A stretch of DNA of 8,671 nucleotides from assembly GCA_029987245.1 (NCBI GenBank), contig DALTWG010000062.1, positions 1 through 8,671 of the forward strand. The letters are read 5' to 3'. A program made the translations under genes and the position numbers. The DNA is from Methanocorpusculum sp. Lineage in GTDB: Archaea; Halobacteriota; Methanomicrobia; Methanomicrobiales; Methanocorpusculaceae. The notes beneath the pieces are model-generated. The model saw nothing but the letters and a program-made list of their open reading frames with translations, was not told where the DNA came from and did no database searches. This document shows positions 1 through 6,418 of the stretch, in pieces (position 1 is the stretch's first letter; each line of letters begins with the position of its first letter).

Positions 1-73
1 GCTTGGGTGGTAGCTTGGGTGGTAGCTTGGGTGGTAGCTTGGGTGGTAGCTTGGGGGGGCAGCTTTGGTGGCA
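1..73. repeat. G-rich 12-bp tandem repeat, cut by the left edge
   Basis: The unit GCTTGGGTGGTA is repeated perfectly four times (1-48). Two decayed copies follow: one at 49-60 where the end has become a G run, and one at about 62-73. Twelve is a multiple of three, so two + strand frames stay open through the array, reading Ala-Trp-Val-Val or Leu-Gly-Gly-Ser; the third contains stops. The array probably continues to the left of the window. It may be intergenic, or the end or start of a repeat-coding gene; the window cannot decide which. Its closely spaced G runs could support a two-layer G-quadruplex on the + strand, which is an inference. Confidence 0.9.
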
Positions 74-129
74 GAATGTCTCCCCTACCGATGCCTTTAT
101 CCCCATCTCCCGCCTACCTGTTTACCAGT

Positions 130-582
130 ATGCCCAACCTTACTCCCCTCCTTACCCGCCTCGCCCGCCTTCGCACCGCCGCTGCACGATTCGCCGAAAC
201 CGCCCGCGCTGAAGCCTATTCCCTCGCCGAGGCAGGCGACAACGCCGCATCGCTCAAAACCGACGGCGAGGCAGACCAGCTCGAAAATCTCACCTACGAC
301 ATCACCGACCTCATCGACCGCCTCGCAGAAACCTATGCGACCGGCGGCCTCGCCCAAATCGAAACAGACGCCGCAGCATTCACGCCTGCCGCGGATTTGC
401 GCACCACCTTCGCCCAAATAGCGGGCGAACTCGAAACAGACCGCGCTTGTCTGCAGGAAGCGGGCGAACTCGAAACAGACCGCGCTTGTCTGCAGGAAGC
501 GGGCGACGACAGCTGCAGCGCCGAAGCCGACGACCTGGACTCACTCATCTTCATGCTGAAAGCAATCGCCCGCCGGAAATAA
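130..582 (+). CDS. Small helical protein of unknown function
   Basis: I do not recognise this 150-residue protein. It is rich in Ala, Asp, Glu, Leu and Arg, with no signal peptide or membrane helix, so it is probably cytoplasmic and mostly alpha-helical, possibly a small bundle or coiled coil. It begins MPNLTPLLTRLARL, an amphipathic basic helix, continues through an acidic middle, and ends in a basic tail (AIARRK). Residues 98-110 and 111-123 are identical 13-residue copies (AGELETDRACLQE) from a perfect DNA duplication. The start is uncertain: the frame is open back to the left edge, and ATG codons at 76 and 91 are also possible. I chose 130 because the earlier sequence is low-complexity repeat followed by Pro/Ser-rich residues that do not look like the same protein. 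No clear Shine-Dalgarno site or TATA box precedes any of these starts. The lipoprotein gene follows after 45 bases and may be co-transcribed. Confidence 0.6.
   Translation: MPNLTPLLTRLARLRTAAARFAETARAEAYSLAEAGDNAASLKTDGEADQLENLTYDITDLIDRLAETYATGGLAQIETDAAAFTPAADLRTTFAQIAGELETDRACLQEAGELETDRACLQEAGDDSCSAEADDLDSLIFMLKAIARRK
421..506 (+). repeat. Perfect 39-bp tandem duplication inside the first gene
   Basis: Bases 421-459 and 460-498 are identical, and 499-506 repeats the first eight bases of a third copy. Because 39 is divisible by three, the duplication adds exactly 13 residues without breaking the frame. Complete identity at silent positions points to a recent event, or to an assembly artefact. 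Confidence 0.95.
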
Positions 583-627
583 AAAACAGCAACACATTTA
601 ACAAAGCAGAGACAATTATTAACTATC

Positions 628-1143
628 ATGAAAAAAATTATTCTGCTTATAACAGCCCTCCTGTTTGCAGCAGCACTGGTCTTTACCTCCGGCTGCGTAA
701 CCATTACCCAGACAACCCCGGCGGCAACTCCCACCGCAGCGAGCTCTACTACAGTAATTGTTACTCCGACGGCAGCAGACACCCCGGCACCCGCCGAAAG
801 CACCCTTACCGTTCAGAATGCTGCCGGTACCTGGTACGGCAAATACAACCCGGAAACCACCCGCTTTGTAAAAATAACCATTGATGACGACGGCAAATGC
901 GATGCAGTGTTCAGCAAAGTATCAGCAACCGGAAACAGAGAAGACATCGACATCCGCAAAGGCAGCATTACCTTAAAAGACGACGGCACATGGAACATGG
1001 TCCTCTACAACGACCGGGAACAGACAAACTACAACCTCATCATGACCGTCGACAAACAGCAGCTTGCAGAAACCTCGGCAACCGGACTATCTCTCTTTAG
1101 AGACAGAAACTTAGCCGGCATACCGGTAAATGTGAACGTGTGA
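628..1143 (+). CDS. Small secreted lipoprotein, unknown function
   Basis: The product is 171 residues. It starts MKKIILLITALLF, a typical short basic n-region with a hydrophobic core, and has a lipobox-like site FTSGC with the lipidated cysteine at position 23. The mature protein would therefore be anchored on the outer face of the membrane. Residues 24-58 are a Thr/Ala/Pro/Ser-rich linker of the kind often O-glycosylated. A compact domain of about 110 residues follows; it starts near AGTWYGKYNPE and has alternating beta-like segments (FVKITIDDDG, GSITLKDDGTWNMVLYND, YNLIMTV). The pattern of Gly-Thr-Trp followed by strands recalls small lipocalin-like or beta-barrel domains, but I cannot assign a family. 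No strong Shine-Dalgarno site precedes the ATG; the AT-rich gap of 45 bases holds only a weak TATA-like ATTTAAC. A T-rich terminator follows closely. Confidence 0.85.
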   Translation: MKKIILLITALLFAAALVFTSGCVTITQTTPAATPTAASSTTVIVTPTAADTPAPAESTLTVQNAAGTWYGKYNPETTRFVKITIDDDGKCDAVFSKVSATGNREDIDIRKGSITLKDDGTWNMVLYNDREQTNYNLIMTVDKQQLAETSATGLSLFRDRNLAGIPVNVNV

Positions 1144-1160
1144 TATTCACCCGTACTCTC

Positions 1161-1170
1161 TCTTTTTTAT
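1161..1170 (+). terminator. Probable archaeal poly-T terminator after the lipoprotein gene
   Basis: A run of six T at 1163-1168 lies within a pyrimidine-rich stretch 20 bases after the stop codon, with no obvious hairpin. Archaeal RNA polymerase terminates at such T runs. The separate TATA box downstream agrees with a transcription-unit boundary here. Confidence 0.5.
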
Positions 1171-1205
1171 TCACCAATATTGAAACACATATACCTTAAA
1201 ACAGC

Positions 1206-1216
1206 AAATATAAATA
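1206..1216 (+). promoter_or_regulatory. TATA box of the giant surface protein gene
   Basis: AAATATAAATA fits the archaeal TATA box, with TATAAA beginning at 1209. Transcription would be expected to begin about 24-27 bases further on, at about 1235-1238. That places the RNA start at or next to the ATG at 1235 and excludes the GTG at 1229 as start codon. The spacing nearly matches that at the Yip1-domain gene (TATA at 6392, ATG at 6419). Confidence 0.65.
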
Positions 1217-1234
1217 GTATACTATTCAGTGAGG

Positions 1235-4200
1235 ATGAATCTATCTATGGATAAAAGTCAAAAATCTGCTGTATTAAAACGGCTTCTGCTTGTTTTGCTT
1301 GCACTAATTTGCTGTACTGCAGTGCTCTGCGGCGCGGCAAGTGCGGATGAGAATAGTTCATGGAGCGAATGGGCACAAAAAAAGGGAGTCTCCGGAGATG
1401 GAAGTGAAGAAAACCCGTACGTTATCACGACCGTCGACCAGTTAAAATCCTTCCGTGATTTTGTAAATGACGAACATACAGGCAAATCATTGTACTTTGC
1501 TCTTGGCGCGGATTTAAATTTAAAAAATGCCGGCGACTGGACACCAATCGGGAAACACAATAATATCTTCCGGCATGACAGAAAATTCAGCGGAACATTT
1601 GACGGCAGAGGGCATACAATATCATACCTTACCCATGCCGAATTTTCATGGGCGGATGATTATGTCGGTTTTTTCGGCAGGCTTACTGACGGAGCGGTTG
1701 TAAAAAATATTATTTTTGAGAAACCGGTATTGATTGGAGAGAACAGAGTGGGAATTGTGGCCGCTTATGCTGAAGGCAACAGCAGTATTGAAAACTGTAT
1801 AGTGAACGGCGGAACAATCACCGGCGACCCGGATTTTTCGTATCAGAAATCTGAGATTTATCACTATCACGGAGGTATTGTCGGATACGCCAAAGACTGT
1901 ACGATAACAAACTGCACAATCAAGGGATTGATGATTGCAAATCCGGAATGTGCCAGCAAACTGGATGAGATACTGGAAATCACGCAAAAAATACTTGATA
2001 TAATAACTATGTTTGATGGAAATCCTGCAGATATGTTAACCGGTCTCCTTGACCTGTTCTCATTTACCTCCTGGGCAACCGCATCTGTGGAAAGTTACGG
2101 CGGAATTGTCGGACTGGTTGATTCAGATTGTACTGTAAGTATTAGTGATTGTACTATTACCGCTGTTATTATAAACGGCGAAAAATATGCAGGAGGAATT
2201 GTTGGACATGCCAGAGGATCATCGACACTTCGTATCTCTGACTGCAAAGTTACCAGTCTTGTTCTCACCGGCAAAACCTATACCGGAGGCATTCTCGGAC
2301 GCTCTGAAGGAACGCTGCATATCAGTAATACAGAGATTACATCTTCCCATATTACCTCCGCCGGTAAATATACCGGAGGCATCGCTGCAGCAACCGCAAG
2401 TGATTCGAACATTGAAAACTGTTCATTTAACGGCACGATTGAATCCCGAAATGATTATGTCGGCGGCATTGTCGGTGAAAACAGAGGTATTGTCCGTTCA
2501 TGTACTGCAACAGGCTCCTCTTATAGTACAGGAAGCAGCTGCGACGACGTCGGCGGCATTGTCGGTAAAAATATCAAGGGCACGATTGACACCTGTAAAA
2601 CAACAGATTTTGATGTGACAGGTTACGGAAAATATATCGGCGGTTGCGTGGGTAAAAACGAGGGGGGAAGAATAACAAACTGCAAGTGTCACGGGTCTGT
2701 ACATAACGATGGATCCGGCGGAACCGGCGGCTTTGTCGGTTATACGGAAAACGGCGTTATTAGCAACTGTACAGCAGAGCTGAGAGGCAACATGACACAC
2801 AACAACTCTTCCGTAAGTGGAATAAATGAAACAGGCGGCTTTGTCGGACACAGTATCAACACAAGCATAGAGAACTGCAGCACGACCTGCGTAAATGAGA
2901 TATTTGGTATTACCTATGTTGGAGGATTTGTCGGGAAAATGGAGAAGGGAAGCATTTCCGATTCCCATTACTATTATAGCGGTTCCCGTTACTATATACT
3001 TGCTATTGTTATCGGATGGAATGACGATACAGGAGGTTTCGCCGGAAAACTTACGGGGGAGGGCACTATTTCCAACTGCACGACTGCGATAGAATCTGTT
3101 CAAGGACATGGCAAGAACGTCGGCGGATTTATCGGCAAAGTCGATGACGGCGGTTCAATTACCGACTGTCATACCGGTGCCGAAGTAAATGCAAAGTCAG
3201 AACATGCCGGCGGCTTTGTCGGAGAAATGTACAATTCCAAAACCGTTATCAAAAACTGTTATGCAACCGGAAAGGTTTATACTACCGACGGCACACGTAT
3301 CGGCGGATTTGGCGGCAATATTGAAGGGGGCGCAATCTCAGAATGTTATGCGACAGGAAGCGTTAGCGGTCCCGGGGATTATGTCGGGGGATTTGTCGGA
3401 TTTACCGATAATGCCCGCATTGCGGAATGTTTTGCCCTCGGTCATGCGGAGGGCGGCGGAGATGGCGTCGGCGGGTTCGCCGGAAAAATCAACGGCGGCA
3501 CCGTAACCAATGTCTATGCAGCCGGAGGAGTGAAAGCAGGAAAGAACGATGCCGGCGGACTGGTCGGTAAAATGGACTCCGGCACGCTTGCCTACAGCAT
3601 TGCATTAAACAACTCTGTTGAAGCAAAGTCAGGCGACACAACCGGCCGCGTCTGCGGTAAAAAGAGCGGCGGAACGCTTCTGGAAAATTACGCATGGGAA
3701 GAAATGCCGCTTCCGAACGGACACCACGGCGCACCCATGGATGACCCGGACAGGTCAAACGGCAAATCTGTTTCAGCATGGGATATATGGGACAATGCTT
3801 CATTCTATGCTGAAACGCTTTCCTGGAACATCCCGGGCACCTGGGTAATAAATGATTATGCAGACAGCAGTCTTCACCGCTACAACCGCCTGCCGGTCTT
3901 TTCCACCACGCTGAAGATTGATGAATCATATCTCATGCCGAAGTTCAAAATAATGTACAACGGAAACGGTGCTCTGACAGCGACTTCCATCCTGGACGTC
4001 ACTGAGCGTTATCCGAATGAGATTGCAGCATCCTTTGCGGCAAACACGTTTAAAAAAGCCGGTTGGGAGTTTATGAACTGGAATACCGCAAAAGACGGCA
4101 GCGGAGTTAAGTATTATGCAAATCAGACATTTACGCCGTGCGTTGAGTTCGGTGATGTCGCAGAACATGAACTCACGCTCTATGCACAATGGGCAACTTC

Positions 4201-6286
4201 AGCATATACAGTGCACTTTAACAAAAACGGCGGTTCCTCCGATCGTCCAGAACCTTTAGAACAGTCTATAGACCGCAATAAATACGAGAAGCTCCTCCCA
4301 AACACCTATCACGCACCTGACATCTTCACTCAGCATTTCCTAGGCTGGACAACAAATGCAGACGGCAGCGGAGAATTTTATTTCGATCAAGAGGTGGTTT
4401 ACAACCTTACTGACGGGACAGACATCACACTGTATGCAAACTGGGGTTCCGCTCAGGAAAACTACAAAATAACCTATTGTGACCCGAAAACAGATGATCC
4501 CTGTGATATTTATTCGCATATAGGTCACAGCTACCCGCGCTACTTTAATGCAACAAGCACGGCGTATCTGCCCAATGCCGCAAAAACAGGGTATGAATTT
4601 GAAGGCTGGTATCTGGATGAAAACTTCAGCGATGGACCAATCACATCCTTAAGTTATCCGAAATTCGATAAGAATACAACGGTCTATGCAAAATGGACGC
4701 TGTTAGCTCCGGTGGTGAAAAAGGATTACCTGCTTCCAATCCCGGACGGCTATGAACTTGTTTCCGATACGAAATCCACCACCGGCACCAAATTGTATAA
4801 AAACGCAGCCGGCGACACGGTAACGCTTGATTACAATAACGGCAAGGAAACGTTTGTTATACTTTCGCCGCCGTCGCATGAAACAATCGACTATCATTCG
4901 ATGACCGATACGGCGGTCCGCTATGATGCTGAAAATGAAACATTCTACATGAAATATGACGGAACAAAGCATGTTTTGAATGCTGTTTCTCTGTCTCCGG
5001 CGGACAACATCAGTATTTCCTGGGATTCGCACGGAAACGGCAAACTGCTCGAATTTACGTCCGCAGCAGACAGCGGCACATATACTGCAACAATAACCGA
5101 TGGACACGGGCATGACACTAATACAACCATTCACCTGCTGGTATCCAAACAGGTTGTGTTGGTCCCGGCCGGTGAAAGTAAGCTTTGGACCGGGGAGGTT
5201 TTGAAAGCAGATATCACCGATACTGATACGTACACGGTTTCCGGCAATATCGGCTGGGCTGACGTTGGCACGTACCCGATTACGCTTACGCTGCGGGATG
5301 CGGTAAATTACAAATGGTCCACGACGGAAGAGGCGGCGGTTACGGTTAATTTTGTCATCTACAAAGAAAAACAGGTTGTAGAGGTGCCTGCAGATGAATC
5401 AAAGGAATGGACCGGTGAGGTTTTGAAGGCTGACCTGAGTGATACCGATGAGTACACCGTTCTCGATAATGACGGCTGGACTGACGCAGGCACGTATCCG
5501 ATAACGCTGGAGCTGCGTGACCCGGACGGTTATATGTGGGCGACGACAGATAACCCGCAGGTTGAGGTTAATTTCACCATTACGCCGCGGACGACGCCGG
5601 TTTCAGATTCCGGCGCGGCAAAGACGCCGGATTTCCAGATGAAAGTCACGCTTTCCAAAGGTGCGGTTGATTCGTATTCATGGGATATGACCAAAGATAC
5701 GGAGAACTGGCCGGCATATGCAAATCCGTCCGAGCCGCTTTCCCTGTCGGTTACCACGATAGATGCGAACAACGCCGATGCAAAACTGACGCTGCGTGTC
5801 TCGAAGATGCAGGCGGAAAATGTCGGCTGGGGTGAAAATGATTTCCGTATGTATCAGGTGAAAAACGGCGTAATGACGGCTTTGCCGACGGTTTTCACCG
5901 GCGAGGCAAACGGTTATTACACGTACGCCGCATATTACACGCCGGAAGGTTTCACGAGTATTGATTCGTTTAGTTTCGTGCCGGAAACGGGCGGGGCATC
6001 TGATTCTCTGCCGGAAACAGCGGCAACGGCAAAACCGGCGCAGACTGCTGACTCTGTGCAGGTTTTGGCTCCGGCGGTGACGGAAACAGAAAATGCGGCC
6101 GAATCACCGGAGGCTTCGGTTCCGGCTGTTTTGGCACCTGCGGCTGCTGAGCCGGCGGTATCCGGGCCGGTAAAAGAAACAGATGCGGCAACGCCGGCGG
6201 ATGCGCAAACAAAAGCAAAGAGTCCGGCACCGGTTATCGCCCTCGCCGGCGGGCTTGCCGCGGCGTATTTCCTGAGAAGGAAATAA
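1235..6286 (+). CDS. Giant secreted GLUG beta-helix surface protein with C-terminal anchor
   Basis: This is an adhesin-like or S-layer-associated protein of about 1683 residues. Residues 1-37 form a Sec signal peptide ending ASA before Asp38. Residues 38-140 are the usual entry to GLUG proteins (ENPYVITTVDQL, then FSGTFDGRGHTI). Residues 144-804 hold about 21 GLUG-type coils (GGIVG, GGFVG) predicted to stack as a beta-helix. Three Listeria-Bacteroides repeats, each ending LYAxW-like, lie at about 904-986, 991-1070 and 1077-1154. An Ig-like stretch is at about 1242-1304, and two copies of a 74-residue beta module at 1305-1452. Residues about 1466-1583 resemble the PGF-pre-PGF domain (YYTPEGFTSIDSFSFV). 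A Pro/Ala/Glu linker then leads to a hydrophobic helix and RRK, a tripartite tail typical of archaeosortase-like anchoring. I chose ATG 1235 from TATA spacing; ATG 1247 also gives a good signal peptide. The role in binding host cells, neighbours or surfaces is inferred from family architecture; no enzyme motif was seen. Confidence 0.93.
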   Translation: MNLSMDKSQKSAVLKRLLLVLLALICCTAVLCGAASADENSSWSEWAQKKGVSGDGSEENPYVITTVDQLKSFRDFVNDEHTGKSLYFALGADLNLKNAGDWTPIGKHNNIFRHDRKFSGTFDGRGHTISYLTHAEFSWADDYVGFFGRLTDGAVVKNIIFEKPVLIGENRVGIVAAYAEGNSSIENCIVNGGTITGDPDFSYQKSEIYHYHGGIVGYAKDCTITNCTIKGLMIANPECASKLDEILEITQKILDIITMFDGNPADMLTGLLDLFSFTSWATASVESYGGIVGLVDSDCTVSISDCTITAVIINGEKYAGGIVGHARGSSTLRISDCKVTSLVLTGKTYTGGILGRSEGTLHISNTEITSSHITSAGKYTGGIAAATASDSNIENCSFNGTIESRNDYVGGIVGENRGIVRSCTATGSSYSTGSSCDDVGGIVGKNIKGTIDTCKTTDFDVTGYGKYIGGCVGKNEGGRITNCKCHGSVHNDGSGGTGGFVGYTENGVISNCTAELRGNMTHNNSSVSGINETGGFVGHSINTSIENCSTTCVNEIFGITYVGGFVGKMEKGSISDSHYYYSGSRYYILAIVIGWNDDTGGFAGKLTGEGTISNCTTAIESVQGHGKNVGGFIGKVDDGGSITDCHTGAEVNAKSEHAGGFVGEMYNSKTVIKNCYATGKVYTTDGTRIGGFGGNIEGGAISECYATGSVSGPGDYVGGFVGFTDNARIAECFALGHAEGGGDGVGGFAGKINGGTVTNVYAAGGVKAGKNDAGGLVGKMDSGTLAYSIALNNSVEAKSGDTTGRVCGKKSGGTLLENYAWEEMPLPNGHHGAPMDDPDRSNGKSVSAWDIWDNASFYAETLSWNIPGTWVINDYADSSLHRYNRLPVFSTTLKIDESYLMPKFKIMYNGNGALTATSILDVTERYPNEIAASFAANTFKKAGWEFMNWNTAKDGSGVKYYANQTFTPCVEFGDVAEHELTLYAQWATSAYTVHFNKNGGSSDRPEPLEQSIDRNKYEKLLPNTYHAPDIFTQHFLGWTTNADGSGEFYFDQEVVYNLTDGTDITLYANWGSAQENYKITYCDPKTDDPCDIYSHIGHSYPRYFNATSTAYLPNAAKTGYEFEGWYLDENFSDGPITSLSYPKFDKNTTVYAKWTLLAPVVKKDYLLPIPDGYELVSDTKSTTGTKLYKNAAGDTVTLDYNNGKETFVILSPPSHETIDYHSMTDTAVRYDAENETFYMKYDGTKHVLNAVSLSPADNISISWDSHGNGKLLEFTSAADSGTYTATITDGHGHDTNTTIHLLVSKQVVLVPAGESKLWTGEVLKADITDTDTYTVSGNIGWADVGTYPITLTLRDAVNYKWSTTEEAAVTVNFVIYKEKQVVEVPADESKEWTGEVLKADLSDTDEYTVLDNDGWTDAGTYPITLELRDPDGYMWATTDNPQVEVNFTITPRTTPVSDSGAAKTPDFQMKVTLSKGAVDSYSWDMTKDTENWPAYANPSEPLSLSVTTIDANNADAKLTLRVSKMQAENVGWGENDFRMYQVKNGVMTALPTVFTGEANGYYTYAAYYTPEGFTSIDSFSFVPETGGASDSLPETAATAKPAQTADSVQVLAPAVTETENAAESPEASVPAVLAPAAAEPAVSGPVKETDAATPADAQTKAKSPAPVIALAGGLAAAYFLRRK
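1664..3658 (+). repeat. GLUG repeat region (about 21 beta-helix coils)
   Basis: Units of roughly 25-45 residues recur, each with a hydrophobic turn of the form GGIVG, GGFVG or GGFAG, followed by a strand ending in Asn/Asp/Ser/Glu-Cys (IENC, ISDC, ITNC, IKNC). The first unit (VGFFG) and the last (GRVCG) are degenerate, as expected for end caps. About 15 coils keep the cysteine at the same position. Later units are closer to the consensus NCYATG than early ones. The DNA is not a simple tandem repeat; the units have diverged. Confidence 0.9.
3944..4696 (+). repeat. Three Listeria-Bacteroides (InlB B-type) repeats
   Basis: Three successive units of about 78-83 residues start with a strand (FKIMYNGNG, YTVHFNKNGG, YKITYCDPK). 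Each has a central aromatic-Gly-Trp block (GWEFMNWNT, FLGWTTNADGSGE, GYEFEGWYLDE) and ends with an LYAQW, LYANW or VYAKW motif. This is the signature of the beta-grasp-like repeat first described in Listeria internalin B and common in surface proteins of gut bacteria. The third unit is the most diverged at its start and contains a cysteine. Confidence 0.85.
5147..5590 (+). repeat. Duplicated 74-residue beta module (222-bp period)
   Basis: Two gap-free copies begin KQVVLVPAGESKLWTGE (5147) and KQVVEVPADESKEWTGE (5369). Each carries a Gly-Trp, then a GTYPITL strand and a Tyr-x-Trp near the end. By eye about two thirds of residues match, while many codons differ, so the duplication is old and retained. 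The layout resembles Ig-like or MBG-like stalk modules of bacterial surface proteins; the family assignment is tentative. Confidence 0.85.
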
Positions 6287-6293
6287 CGTAACC

Positions 6294-6299
6294 TTTTTT
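6294..6299 (+). terminator. Poly-T terminator after the surface protein gene
   Basis: A run of six T begins eight bases after the stop codon, and further pyrimidine-rich sequence follows to about 6372. I see no stable hairpin. This fits an archaeal intrinsic terminator and separates this gene from the next, which has its own TATA box. Confidence 0.5.
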
Positions 6300-6390
6300 C
6301 CTGCAGCTATTCGACCGTTCTCCTTTCGTTCAATGGAAAACACTCTCCAAAACCCCTCTCCCCCCTTCCCTTTGAGATGCCTTTATACTC

Positions 6391-6400
6391 TTATAAAATA
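6391..6400 (+). promoter_or_regulatory. TATA box of the PH-like/Yip1 gene
   Basis: TTATAAAATA lies in an AT-rich island (6381-6420) within the 132-base gap. TATAAA starts 27 bases before the ATG at 6419, so transcription would begin at or next to the start codon and give a leaderless mRNA. This agrees with the lack of any Shine-Dalgarno sequence before that ATG. Confidence 0.65.
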
Positions 6401-6418
6401 AATTATACTACATAGTTT

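Noticed and set aside
1..73. CRISPR array
   Set aside because: The 12-bp units are directly adjacent with no spacers.
333..803. Antisense open frame of 156 codons across the first two genes
   Set aside because: It spans two genes and their gap, and its Ser/Ala/Val-rich product mirrors the repeat and Thr/Ala linker on the + strand.
447..884. + strand open frame of 145 codons bridging the first gene and the lipoprotein
   Set aside because: It is out of frame with both and lacks a signal peptide or domain; the lipoprotein with its lipobox is the better explanation.
1229..1234. GTG start for the giant protein
   Set aside because: The TATA box predicts an RNA start at about 1235-1238, downstream of this codon, and ATG codons at 1235 and 1247 give normal signal peptides.
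2498..3109. Antisense open frame of 203 codons within the GLUG region
   Set aside because: The + strand shows continuous GLUG coils with conserved cysteines; the antisense product has no family features.
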